Part shown: piece by piece, positions 18,380 through 28,245 of the stretch | How positions within the stretch are numbered: position 1 is the first letter of the stretch | Layout: each line of letters starts with the position of its first letter | Assembly (NCBI GenBank): GCA_003667245.1 | Contig: RCNN01000568.1 | Location: 1-47,014, forward strand | Source: Heterostelium multicystogenum | Taxonomy: Eukaryota; Evosea; Eumycetozoa; Acytosteliales; Acytosteliaceae | Direction of reading: 5' to 3' | Length of the DNA stretch: 47,014 nt | Made by a program: the position numbers and the translations under genes | Notes under the pieces: model-generated | Database searches by the model: none | The model's input: the letters and a program-made list of their open reading frames with translations, nothing else | What the model was told of the DNA's origin: nothing

Positions 18380-21300
18380 ATGTTCGAAAAACTGTTGATC
18401 GCCAACCGTGGCGCCATCGCCTGCCGCATCCTGCGCACCCTGCGTGAGCTTTCGGTCAAGGGCGTGTGCGGTGTTATTCCGAAGCCGATGCCGCCAGCCT
18501 GCATATCCAGCAAGCGGATGAGGCCTACAGCCTGGGCGAAGGCGCGGCGGCCGGCACCTATCTGTCGGTCGATAAAATCCTCGCCACGCGCCAAGGCCTG
18601 TGGCGCCACCGCGATCATCATCCGGCTATGGCTTTCTATCGGAAAAACGCCGCCTTCGCCGAAGCCTGCGAAACAGCAGGCATCGCCTTCGTCGGCCCGA
18701 CGCCGGAACAGCTGCGGGTATTCGGCCTCAAGCACACCGCGCCGCACGTTGGCCAGGCAGCACAACATCCCGCTGCTGGAAGGCACCGAGCTGCTCAACA
18801 GCCTCGACGCCGCACTACTGGCCGGGGAAACCCGTGGGCTATCCGATCATGCTTAAAAGCACCGCCGGTGGTGGCGGGATCGGCATGCGCGTGTGCCACA
18901 GGCGCCGATGAATTGCGCGACTGTTTCGAGGCGGTGAAACGCCTGGGCCAGAACAATTTCAGCGATGCCGGTGTGTTTATCGAGAAGTACATCCAGCACG
19001 CCCGGCACCTGGAAGTGCAGGTGTTTGGTGACGGCTGCGGCGAGGTCATCGCCCTCGGCGTGCGCGACTGTTCGGTGCAGCGGCGCAACCAGAAAGTGCT
19101 TGAAGAAACCCCGGCGCCGAACCTGCCCGACGGCATGGCGGATGAGCTGTGCCGTGCCGCCATCACCCTGGCCAAAGGCAGTGGATTTACCGCAGCGCCG
19201 GCACCGTGGAATTTATCTTTGATAGCGCCGATGGCCGCTTCTATTTTCTGGAAGTGAACACCCGGTTGCAGGTGGAACATGGCGTCACCGAGCAAGTGTG
19301 GGGCGTGGACCTGGTGCGCTGGATGGTGCAATTGGCCGCCGGGGAAATGCCCGCCATTGCGGGAACTGCAACTGAAGCCTCACGGCCACGCGATTCAGGC
19401 ACGCCTGTACGCCGAAGATCCGGGCCGGGAGTTTTCAGCCAAGCCCGGGGCTTTTGACGTAATGTGGACTTCCCGGTCGCTGAAGGCCTGCGCATCGACA
19501 CGTGGGTGGAGGCCGGTTGCGAGATTCCGCCCCTACTTCGACCCGATGATCGCCAAGCTCATCACCTGGGCGCCGACCCGCGAACAGGCACGCCTGGATT
19601 TGCATCAAGCCCTGAGCAACAGCCAACTGTACGGCGTGGAAACCAACCGCGATTATCTGCGCCAGATTCTGCTCGCTACACCGTTCGCCAGTGGCCATCC
19701 GTGGACGCGCTGCCTTGAAGATTTGGTGTACCACGCCAACACGTTTGAAGTGCTCAGCGCCGGCACGCAAACCAGTGTGCAGGACTATCCGGGGCGCCTC
19801 GGTTACTGGGCCGTAGGCGTGCCGCCGTCGGGCCGATGGACAGTCGCGCGCTGCGCCTGGGCAATCGCCTGCTGGGCAATGCGAGGGCACCGCTGCGCTG
19901 GAAATCACCATGAGCGGGCCGTTGCTGCGCTTCAATTGTTGCGGCGGTGGTGGCGGTGACGGGTGCAGACATTGTGCTGCGCTTGAATGATGAAGCGGTA
20001 CCGATGAACACCGCGTTTGCTGATCCCGGCGGGCGCAACCTTGAGCCTGGGCACCATCGCCGGGGCCGGAGCTCGCAGCTACCTTTGCGTGCGCGGCGGG
20101 CTGCAGGTTCCGGATTATCTGGGAAGCAAAAGTACCTTCACCCTTGGCCAGTTTGGTGGGCATGGCGGGCGGGCTTTGCGGGCGGGTGATGTGTTGCACT
20201 TACTGCCGTTGGAGGATGTCAGTTGCGGCAATACGCTAGTGCCTGAACCGCTTGGCGAGGTGCGAACACTGCGGGTGATCTACGGCCCCCACGGCGCGCC
20301 GGAATACTTCAAGCCCGAGTACATCGAGACGTTCTTTTGCCACCCAGTGGGAAGTGCATTTTCAACTCCAGCCGCACGGGTGTGAGGTTGATCGGGCCGA
20401 AGCCTCTGTGGGCGCGTACGGATGGCGGTGAGGCGGGGTTGCATCCGTCCAACATTCACGACAATCCCTATGCGATAGGTGCGGTGGATTTTACCGGGGA
20501 CATGCCGGTGATCCTCGGCCCCGACGGCCCGAGCCTGGGTGGGTTTGTATGCCCGGTGACGGTGATCGAGGCGGACTTGTGGCAGTTGGGCCAGCTCAAG
20601 GCGGGTGACAAAATCTGCTTCACCCCCGTCGACATCAAGACCGCCCGAGACCTCGCCTTGAAATGGGATCAAGTGTGGGAGCCGGGCTTGCTCGCGATGC
20701 AGGCAACTCGGTCCGACAGGCAAACCGAGGCGATGCTTTCGCGAGCAAGCCCGCTCCCACATTTGATTGAGTCGCCTGTTGTTCTGGACGTCGGCCAGGC
20801 CGACACCCGCCTCGTCGCCCGCCTCGCCGGCGACACCCACCTGCTCCTGGAAATCGGCGCCCCGGAACTCGACCTGGTGCTGCGCTTTCGCGCCCACGCC
20901 CTGATGCAAGCCCTCGAAGCACAAGCCCTGCACGGCGTCATCGACCTGACACCCGGCATCCGCTCCCTGCAAATCCACTACCAGCCCGAACAACTTACCC
21001 TCGCCGACCTCCTGGCGCTGATCACCGCCGAATGGCACGCCGTCTGCGCCAGCCAAAACCTGCAGGTGCCGTCGCGCATCGTCCACCTGCCACTGTCCTG
21101 GGACGACCCGGCCTGCCAACTGGCGATCGAAAAAATACATGACCACCGTGCGCAAGGATGCCCCGTGGTGCCCGAGCAACCTGGAGTTCATCCGCCGCAT
21201 CAACGACCTGGCCAACCTCGACGAAGTGCGCCACACCGTGTTCGATGCCAGCTACCTGGTGATGGGCCTGGGCGACGTCTACCTCGGCGCGCCCGTGGCC

Positions 21301-22027
21301 ACGCCGCTGGACCCGCGTCACCGCCTGGTCACCACCAAGTACAACCCGGCACGCACCTGGACCGCCGAAAACTCCGTGGGCATCGGTGGCACCTACCTGT
21401 GCGTCTACGGCATGGAAGGCCCGGCGGTTATCAGTTCGTCGGGCGTACCTTGCAGATGTGGAACCGCTACCGGGAAGTGGCCGCGTTCGATGGCAAAACC
21501 GTGGTTGCTGCGCTTCTTCGACCAGATCCGCTTTTACCCGGTGAGCGCCGATGAGCTGGTGCAGATTCGCCGGGATTTCCCCCTTGGGCGGTTTGAACTG
21601 AGCATCGAACACAGCCAGTTGAACCTGACGGATTACCAGGCCTTTCTCGCGCAGGAAGCCGAAAGCATCGGCGCGTTTCGCGGGCAACAGCAGCGCGCGT
21701 TCAACGCCGAACGCGAACGCTGGATCGCCAGCGGCCAGGCGCATTTCGACAGCGAGGAACTCGCCGCACCACAGGGCGCAGACACGCCCTTGCAGGCCAA
21801 CGAATACAGCATCGACAGCCACATCGCCGGCAATCTCTGGCAAGTGCAGGTCAAGCGCTGGCGAACGCGTGGCGGCGGGAGATGTGCTGGTGATCCTGGA
21901 GTCGATGAAAATGGAAATCCCGGTAGTCGCACCGTTCGCCGGCACCGTGCGGGAAATTCCGGTGCAGCCCGGCAGCGGCATTGGCGCAGGCCAACGGGTG
22001 GTGGTGCTGGAGCGTGATTTGCAATAA
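18380..22027 (+). CDS. Guanidine carboxylase (urea carboxylase family, biotin-dependent)
   Basis: About 1,215 residues in several joined frames. Domain order: biotin carboxylase ([23 protein letters not shown]-grasp [33 protein letters not shown]) at 18380-19730; AHS2 half of the carboxyltransferase ([20 protein letters not shown]) at 19760-20660; AHS1 half ([20 protein letters not shown] to the [20 protein letters not shown] segment) at 20765-21600; biotin carrier with [15 protein letters not shown] near 21898. With the guanidine-I riboswitch and DUF1989 pair this is a guanidine rather than urea carboxylase. Breaks cluster at 18470-18800 and near 19190, 19365, 19460, 19525, 19830-19945, 20020, 20340, 21137, 21425, 21505 and 21868. 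A REPIN lies in frame between the AHS halves. Confidence 0.9.
20674..20761. repeat. REPIN inside the carboxylase coding sequence
   Basis: TGTGGGAGCCGGGCTTGCTC at 20674 and its inverted partner GAGCAAGCCCGCTCCCACA ending at 20761 flank an 88-base element with a second inner stem (CTCGGT and ACCGAG). As sequenced the reading frame crosses it without a stop, adding about 30 residues between AHS2 and AHS1. REPINs are normally intergenic. Confidence 0.85.
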
Positions 22028-22100
22028 CGCGGCGGGGCTGTATCGTGCAAGGCACACCGGGTTTCACCGGGACCTTGTCCGATACAGCCTGAACCGACCG

Positions 22101-22313
22101 ATGACCACGCCAACCCTCTGCCCCGCCTGCGGCGCCCGCAACGATTGCGCCCTGGCCGACCCGCGCACTGCCGACCAGGCGTGCTGGTGCTATTCCGTCA
22201 GCATCGACCCCGCAGTGCTCGAAGCCTTGCCGGCGGAACTGCGCAATAAAGCCTGCCTGTGCCCGCGTTGTGCCCAGGTGGACGAACAACTGCGCGGCAA
22301 CGAGCGGTCGTAA
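22101..22313 (+). CDS. Cysteine-rich CWC family protein
   Basis: Intact 70-residue protein with seven cysteines: CPACGARNDC at residues 7-16, then ACWCYSV (the CWC that names the family) and ACLCPRC near the C-terminus. The pattern suggests a small zinc-binding protein. Start ATG 22101 is the only suitable one. The TAA overlaps the ATG of the pseudouridine synthase by one base (TAATG), so the two are translationally coupled; this pairing is common in pseudomonads. Function is unknown. Confidence 0.85.
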   Translation: MTTPTLCPACGARNDCALADPRTADQACWCYSVSIDPAVLEALPAELRNKACLCPRCAQVDEQLRGNERS

Positions 22314-23005
22314 TGCGCGTAGATCGTTTCCTCAGCAACCTGCCCCGTTTCAACCGTAAACAGGTTCGCCTGTTGCTGGTGGAGCGGCGGATCAGCGTCG
22401 ACGGCCAGGCCACCAGCGATCCGCACCACCCGGTAAGCGAGTTCAGCCGTGTGTTGCTGGATGACGAAGTGCTGCAAGCCGGCAAACCCGCGCGTTACTT
22501 CATGCTGCACAAACCCCAGGGCTGCGTCAGCGCCACGTCCGACCCGCAACACCCCACGGTGCTCGACCTGCTGGATGAACCTGACAAGCACGAGCTGCAC
22601 ATCGCCGGTCGTCTGGATTTCAACACCACCGGCCTGATGCTGATCACCAACGACGGCCAGTGGTCGCGCCGCCTGACCCAGCCGCAAACCAAACTGCCCA
22701 AGGTCTACTACGTCGAGACCGAGCAGGACATCGGCCCGCAATACGCGGCCACCTTCGCCGCCGGCCTGTACTTCGCCTTTGAAGACCTCACCACCCAACC
22801 GGCGGAACTGGAACTATTGGGCCCCAGAACGGCGCGCCTGAGCATCATTGAAGGGCGTTATCACCAGGTGAAGCGCATGTTCGGGCACTTCGACAACAAA
22901 GTGATACGCCTGCACCGCGAACGCATGGGACCGCTGGAGTTGGACGCAGCCCTTGCGCCAGGCCATTACCGGGCGCTTACAGAGGCTGAAATCCAACAGG
23001 TCTGA
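22313..23005 (+). CDS. RsuA-family 16S rRNA pseudouridine synthase
   Basis: Intact, 230 residues. An N-terminal S4-like RNA-binding domain (MRVDRFLSNLPRFNRKQVR) is followed by the catalytic domain with KPQGCVSATSDPQHPTVLDL near residues 63-82 and the catalytic Asp in AGRLDFNTTGLMLITNDG near residue 102, then GRYHQVKRMFGHFDNKV near 181-197. These are the RsuA/RluB/E/F family motifs. RsuA converts U516 of 16S rRNA; the target here is likely but not certain. It directly follows and overlaps the CWC gene. A small stem-loop (GATGGC/GCCATC) lies at 23021-23043. Confidence 0.92.
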   Translation: MRVDRFLSNLPRFNRKQVRLLLVERRISVDGQATSDPHHPVSEFSRVLLDDEVLQAGKPARYFMLHKPQGCVSATSDPQHPTVLDLLDEPDKHELHIAGRLDFNTTGLMLITNDGQWSRRLTQPQTKLPKVYYVETEQDIGPQYAATFAAGLYFAFEDLTTQPAELELLGPRTARLSIIEGRYHQVKRMFGHFDNKVIRLHRERMGPLELDAALAPGHYRALTEAEIQQV

Positions 23006-23310
23006 TGACCGTTCAGCCGATGATGGCAAAAACCCACGCCATCGACTGGCGAACTGGCATCCCTGATGCTTGAATCAACCCAGCCAGCCGCAATCTGACT
23101 GGCGAGTCACCCCTACCTACAAGAAACACTTTGCCCGTCCGCACGCTTGACCTGCGGGCCTCTCACGGCAAATTGCCCGCCATAACAACACCCGTCGGCC
23201 AGCCAGTACCGGATCGACATGGGCCCTCACTTCCAGGCGTATGCCTACCTGTCACAAAGCTCGTGCAGAGTGATCTGCGCGCATTACCCGCTTGCCAGGA
23301 GTCTTACGAC
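23006..23310. other. Non-coding gap before phaG
   Basis: A 305-base gap. It contains a small hairpin at 23021-23043 after the pseudouridine synthase and a palindrome GGCAAATTGCC near 23167. No gene is visible. The promoter of phaG must lie here, but no convincing -35/-10 pair can be picked by eye. Confidence 0.5.
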
Positions 23311-24197
23311 ATGAGGCCAGAAATCGCTGTGCTGGATATACAGGGTCAGTATCGGGTTTACACGGAGTTCTATCGCGCGGACGCAGCAGCCAAGACCATC
23401 ATCCTGGTCAACGGCTCAATGGCCACCACTGCGTTCTTTCGCCCAGACCGTGAAAAGCCTGCACCCGACGTTCAACGTGGTTTTGTATGACCAGCCCTAC
23501 GCTGGCCGCTCCAAAATCCACAACCGCCACGAGCATATGCTGACGAAAGAAGTCGAGGGCCAGATCCTTCTGGAACTCATCGACCACTTCGCCGCCGAAC
23601 ACGTGCTGTCCTTTTCCTGGGGCGGCGCCGCGACCCTCGTCGCCCTCGCCCATCGCCCGCGCCGTGTGGAAAAGGCCGTGATCAGCTCGTTCTCCCCGGT
23701 GATCAACGCCCCGATGCGCGACTACCTGGAGCGCGGTGTCGACTACCTCGGCAACCTCGACCGTGACCGCGTGGGCCACCTGGTCAACAGCACCATCGGC
23801 AAACACCTGCCGTCGCTGTTCAAACGCTTCAATCACAAACACGTGAGCAGCCTGGCCGAGCACGAGTATGGGCAGATGCACTTTCACATCAGCCACGTGC
23901 TCAACAGCGACCGGCTGTGCTACCTCAAGGCCGCTAAGCAGATTGATATACCGGTGTTGTTCTTGAACGGCGAATGGGACGAGTACACCAGTGCCCAGGA
24001 TGCCAAGCTGTTTGGGCAACATATTGCGAAAAGCAGCTTCGGCACGATTCAGGCGACCGGGCACTTTCTGGATATGGAACACAAGGCCGCGTGCCGGGAT
24101 AGCCGGGAGGCGTTGATGGGCTTTTTTGAGACCGGAGCAGCAGCCAAGCCGGTTGCGGTACCACGCGTCACAGCCACAGCATGCGTTTGCCGTATGA
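23311..24197 (+). CDS. phaG: PhaG, (R)-3-hydroxyacyl-ACP thioesterase/transacylase
   Basis: About 295 residues, an alpha/beta hydrolase of the PhaG/RhlA group. It starts MRPEIAVLDIQGQYRVYTEF, exactly the PhaG-type N-terminus, and has the nucleophile elbow VLSFSWGGAATLVAL near residue 104, SSFSPVINAPMRDYL, and NTIGK-like/FKRFNHKHVSSLAEHEY sections; the catalytic His is in ATGHFLDMEHKA. It links de novo fatty acid synthesis to medium-chain PHA (or HAA) precursors. One frame break is near 23440; a second near 24150 hides the normal C-terminus, which reads RYHASQPQHAFAV to TGA 24197. RBS AGGAG lies nine bases before ATG 23311. Confidence 0.93.
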
Positions 24198-24334
24198 GCG
24201 GTGGGGTTGTGGGCGGGCCGGATTTCCCAGGGGGGCCGCCTGCCCACGATCGACCGTTGGCACGTAAAACACAGAATTTTCGAAGAAAAACTTCAAATCC
24301 GCGAGCACATCTGGTACAAAGTCAGCCGCTCTGA

Positions 24335-24408
24335 GCGGGTATAGTTTAGTGGTAGAACGAAAGCTTCCCAAGCTTTAGATGAGGGTTCGATTCCCTCTAC
24401 CCGCTCCA
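24335..24408 (+). tRNA. tRNA-Gly (anticodon CCC)
   Basis: Seventy-four bases with encoded CCA. The acceptor stem is GCGGGTA with TACCCGC, the D arm GTTTAGTGGTAGAAC, the anticodon stem AAAGC/GCTTT with loop TTCCCAA, and the T arm GAGGG-TTCGATT-CCCTC. Discriminator base is T. It reads GGG codons. Confidence 0.97.
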
Positions 24409-24455
24409 CTCAGATTTTGCTCCTGCGTCAGGATGGTTGTTGACGGGGGATGTGT

Positions 24456-24487
24456 AAAAAAACCGGTCCTTGGTGACCGGTTTTTTT
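24456..24487. terminator. Strong rho-independent terminator after tRNA-Gly
   Basis: AAAAAAACCGGTC and GACCGGTTTTTTT form a near-perfect stem with a CTTGGT-type loop. It is symmetrical and could stop both the tRNA transcript and the dioxygenase-lysO-amidohydrolase transcript from the other strand. Confidence 0.9.
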
Positions 24488-24524
24488 ATGGGTGGGATTT
24501 GGAAGTTAAACGGCCGAACCGGGC

Positions 24525-26300
24525 TCATTCAATCGCCTGATAGACCTTCTTCCCGCCAACCCAAGTCTGCAGGACGCGTGTCCTCCAGATGTCTGCCGGG
24601 CTTACGGCAAAAATGTCCTGATCAACCAGGATAAAATCGGCCCACTTTCCGGCTCAATGCTGCCTTGGGTCGCCTCTTGATGGGCTGCATAAGCTGCATC
24701 CAGCGTAAACGCACGGAAAGCCTCGAAGAGGGTCATGGCCTGCTCAGGGTGCCATCCAGCCAAGGGGTTGCCCTCATGGTCCGAACGAGTCACGGCAGCA
24801 TGTATGCCGTAGAACGGATTGGCGGATTCGACTGGGAAGTCTGACCCTGCCGCAATTTTCGTTCCCTGGTTAAGCAGAGTGCGCCAGGCATAAGCCCCCT
24901 TGATCCGTTCGACACCCACCCTGTCCTCAGCCATATTCATGTCGCTGGTAGCATGTGTAGGCTGCATCGATGCAATCAGCCCTAGATCGATAAAGCGCGG
25001 TATCTGCGCCACATCAACCACCTGCGCATGCTCGATCCTGTTACGCAAGGCGCGCCCACCGACTGTGGCGTAGGTCTGTTCAAAGCTATCCATGACCTGC
25101 TTGATGGCAGCATCACCGATGCCATGCACATTAGCTTGAAAGCCGGCTTTCAGTACCGACTCAATCTTGTGCTTCATCTCCTGCCGGCTTTCAAAAAGCA
25201 GCCCCTTGTTGGTTGGGTCGTCGGTGTATGGCTCAAACAGCGCCGCACCACGGCTTCCCAAAGCGCCATCGGCATAAAGCTTGACGCTACGAATGGTAAG
25301 ACGATCATCGCCGTAGCCGATCAAAGGGCCGTCCTGGGACAACACCGCGAAATCATCCCCCGCACCGTTGATCATCGAGTAGACACGTAACGGAAGCCGG
25401 CCGCGATCGGCAAAACCGCGCATCGTCTTGATCATCTGCCTATCAGCACCTGCATCGTGCACAGATGTCAGTCCTTGTGCATTGAGATGCTCCAATGCAG
25501 CCTGCAACGCGACCTCTCGCTCCTGCTCGTCAGGCAGCGGAATAATATCCGCGACCAGCCCCATAGCGGCGTCGATAAATACACCTGTCGGGTTACCTTC
25601 TGCATCCCGTTCGATACGTCCGCCTTTCGGATCAGGCGTGTCCTTAGTAATACCCGCCAGTTGCATCGCCTTGGTATTAGCCCATCCGGCATGGGCATCC
25701 ACCCGAATTAGCCACACTGGTCGATCGACAACGACCTTATCAATTTCGGCAGCCGTCGGAAACCGCCCCAACTTCCAGGTAACGTGGTTCCAGCCTGAGC
25801 CAGTCAGCCAACGGGCGCCGGGGCGCGCTGCAGCGAATACCCGAAGCCTCTCCTGCGTATCAACCAGTGTTGGAGAGCCCCGTAAAGCAATGCTTCGAAG
25901 GGACTCTCCAAGCCATTTGATATGGCCGTGGCGCATCGGTCAACCCAGGCAAGAGGGACGCACCCTTACCATCGATGCGCGTCGCCAATGCATGCTTGCC
26001 AGCAAGATCGGCCGCCATACCGACGCAAATCACTTTGCCCGACGCATCAAAGGCCAACGCATCAAAACGCATCAGACCGCCTCCACTCACGGTATAACCA
26101 CGCACATTTTCCATAATCGTTGGCTCCGCCCGGACAGGCCCCGCCAGCGACAGGAACATAGCCACCGGGATCAACGCCTTGGGCTGAGTTTTGATACACA
26201 TCAGCAGCTGTTCAAACGCGGCAAGCATCGGGCCGAGCGTGAGACTTTTAAATGCTGATGGTTGCAGACTCGGTTTTTCTCCTGAAAATCGTGGAGTCAT
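24525..26300 (-). CDS. Exported YtcJ-type amidohydrolase
   Basis: About 590 residues. After an unusual 33-residue leader comes a signal-like segment (KALIPVAMFLSLAGPVRAEP), so export is probable. The metal-dependent hydrolase core has ASLLPGLTDAH followed, after a break near 25935, by GHIKWLGESL (the first metal HxH), then HAGWANTKAMQLAGI, DGALGSRGAALFEPY, NRIEHAQVV and AAGSDFPVESANPFYGIHAAV, the YtcJ-like amidohydrolase_3 signature. A second break near 24645 hides the end, which runs on in the next frame through WADFILVDQD to TGA 24525. GGAGGAAATC precedes ATG 26300. Third gene of an operon with lysO and a dioxygenase. Substrate unknown; the family cleaves N-acyl or formyl amides and imides. 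Confidence 0.87.
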
Positions 26301-26324
26301 GATTTCCTCCAGTAAGAGGTCACG

Positions 26325-27248
26325 TCATGCGGTCAGAAAGAAGGTTATAAAAAAGGGCGCTAACACCGTCAGAATCAAACCACTCATGAGAGCGGTAGGC
26401 AGCGTGTCGCAGTGGCAGGTTTGGCGCACGATCGGTAACGTCGAGTCCAGAGCGGTTGCCCCAGCGGCGGCAATACCGACCTTTGGGTGGAAGCCACCGA
26501 CCAGGTACAGTAAAGCGATCGCGATCAGTTCGCGCCCCAGGTCTGCGAGCAATGCCGTAGCGCCATGAACTTCTCCGGACAGCCCTCCGACCAGGACGCT
26601 GGATAGCGTGAACCATCCAAATCCCGTCGAGAGTGCCAGGAGCAAACGGATATCTTCGCCAGTGATGAAATGAACCGCATAGGCTCCCAATATTGAGCCA
26701 ATGACCACGGCAATCGGAACGCATAGAACGCCCCATGAGATCCAGTCACGACCTAACTTGATGCTCGACAAGTCGAGTCCCACCAAGAAGATCAGTACCA
26801 TTAACATCACGTTGCTGGGTGGAAGCCACAAGCTTGCAACGGTTGATTCTGCATATGTGAACAACACGCCCAAGGCCACCATCAGCAGCGCAATAAAGCA
26901 CTCTTTCAGAGGAGCAGCAGCGCCATGCATATCGAAACTGGCAACCCTGCCTGGTTCTCGTCCAGCCCCTCTCAAAGCCGCCAAGCCCAGCAGCAGCATG
27001 CAAGGCACCACTGTTGTTGCGACCGCGACAAGCGAAGATGTCTTGAGCACATAGCCAACCGCATCCAGCGAAGAAACCACTTCGCCGAACTCAGTGCCTA
27101 TCAGAAAAAGTAGCCCCCAAACCAAAGGGCTGATCAGACTGACCAATCGGGCAACAACTTTATCCGGGAGCAAGAGTTTGCTCGATAGATAGCCTATTCC
27201 CAACGCAATCAAGATGGGTAATATCGAGCTCAACGCCTGCACCGTCAT
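26325..27248 (-). CDS. LysO-family amino acid exporter
   Basis: Intact 307-residue membrane protein with about eight to ten spans. Family marks are DKVVARLVSLISPLVWGLLF near residues 29-48, VGLDLSS near 155, STGFGWFTLSSVLVG near 205-220 and ALDSTLPIVRQTCHCDTLPT near 265-285. LysO (YbjE) of E. coli exports L-lysine and analogues such as thialysine. Its ATG overlaps the dioxygenase stop (ATGA) and it ends 24 bases before the amidohydrolase start, so the three are one transcript. The partner dioxygenase suggests the cargo may be a hydroxylated amino acid; this is inference. Confidence 0.88.
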   Translation of the reverse strand: MTVQALSSILPILIALGIGYLSSKLLLPDKVVARLVSLISPLVWGLLFLIGTEFGEVVSSLDAVGYVLKTSSLVAVATTVVPCMLLLGLAALRGAGREPGRVASFDMHGAAAPLKECFIALLMVALGVLFTYAESTVASLWLPPSNVMLMVLIFLVGLDLSSIKLGRDWISWGVLCVPIAVVIGSILGAYAVHFITGEDIRLLLALSTGFGWFTLSSVLVGGLSGEVHGATALLADLGRELIAIALLYLVGGFHPKVGIAAAGATALDSTLPIVRQTCHCDTLPTALMSGLILTVLAPFFITFFLTA

Positions 27249-28019
27249 ATCCTCTGAATGGTTGGCGAGAAATCAACCAAAACAATACAGCGCTCACAGA
27301 CTCCGGGAGAGGCGTCGTCAAGTTTCTTGATCGGGCTTATGTAGTGCGAAACCTTCGGATCATGAACGGCAAAACTATCGAGAGGCTCCGAAAGGGTAAA
27401 TTCCGCCCAAATCTGACTTGACCGCGCGTCCTCAAACAGCATGTTTCGAATTTCCGGATGCCCAATAAAATTGATGCCACCCGTCATGTTCGAAGAACGG
27501 TAGATCAAGTGCGCAAACGTGAAGGGCTCTCCATCCTGGTGAAAAAAGTTCGGTGAGCTTATACCTGGCTGATCCGAACTCGCGGACGTGAGTTTTACAA
27601 AATGCACCCCAAAATAGATAGGAAGGGGCTGGCCAGGATGCTGCCAGAACGTCAGGGAAAAAATCTTCATCGATCAGGTCGAGTAGTACGCGATTGTTTT
27701 TTACCGCATCACTCAACGCGTGAAAGTAGCGAATATTTGCGTGATCCGGATTGTTACCGCCTTGGTCGTAACCTGCGCGTCCGTGGCCTGCCCCATCTTT
27801 GACGATTGGCAACCAGTGGCCTTCATGCGTGTCTTGCCAGGGAAGAATGACTCCGTTGCCATACCGTCGAAACCTGTTTACTCCAGGCGGGGCGTACTCA
27901 TCCGGTTCCAACTGTTCAAACTCTCGACGTAATTCTGCGAGCTCTTCGACGCAATGAGTCTGGCTCACACGAGGCATGTAATGCAGATATCCATCTTCTG
28001 CTAAGGCACTTCGAGGCAT
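27245..28019 (-). CDS. 2-oxoglutarate/Fe(II)-dependent amino acid dioxygenase (2OG-Fe_Oxy_2 family)
   Basis: About 257 residues. A start MPRSALAEDGYLHYMPRVSQ at 28019 has AAGGAGG seven bases upstream. A one-base break near 27650 splits the gene; beyond it comes the first iron-binding pair in NFFHQDGEPFTFAHLIYR (His-x-Asp) and the distal His in VSHYISPIKK, the arrangement of the family of free L-amino acid hydroxylases typified by L-isoleucine 4-hydroxylase of Bacillus thuringiensis. GGINFI between them matches the family too. It is the first gene of an operon with a LysO exporter and an exported amidohydrolase. Substrate cannot be told from sequence; leucine, isoleucine, methionine or lysine are possible. 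Confidence 0.82.
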
Positions 28020-28169
28020 GGTCATTCCTCCTTGGTTTGATGCCATCAAACATAGGCAATCACCGTGGAGAACTTCAATGGAGGCGCGAACAACGAGACG
28101 TGTCTTACAACGACGTCGGACGCTAATGGGGAGAGGGGGAACGAATCTTTTTACTCGGCATTACTGACG

Positions 28170-28245
28170 CAGTACTGCGCAGACCGGGTGAAACTGTACG
28201 CGGGTTGCTGGGCCGGGGAGTCTCTGAACCGGCGCACACTGCTAC
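28170..28245 (-). repeat. Repeated leader-like element, copy A (no DUF6124 gene attached)
   Basis: Read on the minus strand it holds TGCGCCGGTTCAGAGACT, CCCCGGCCCAGCAACCC, GCGTACAG and CACCC, then AGTACTG. The same blocks occur at 29498-29580 ahead of the DUF6124 gene with roughly 85 percent identity over the core 50 bases. Here it lies between the alginate lyase stop and the dioxygenase gene. Confidence 0.6.

Noticed and set aside
13861..22027. Decay of the guanidine operon to pseudogenes.
   Set aside because: The breaks are no denser in kind than in core genes such as ygfZ and tctE, and all active-site motifs survive in one frame or another. Sequencing error explains them better.
23006..23310. 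A sigma-54 or sigma-E promoter for phaG.
   Set aside because: No GG-N10-GC element or GAACTT-N16-TCTGA-like pair with correct spacing could be found in the gap.
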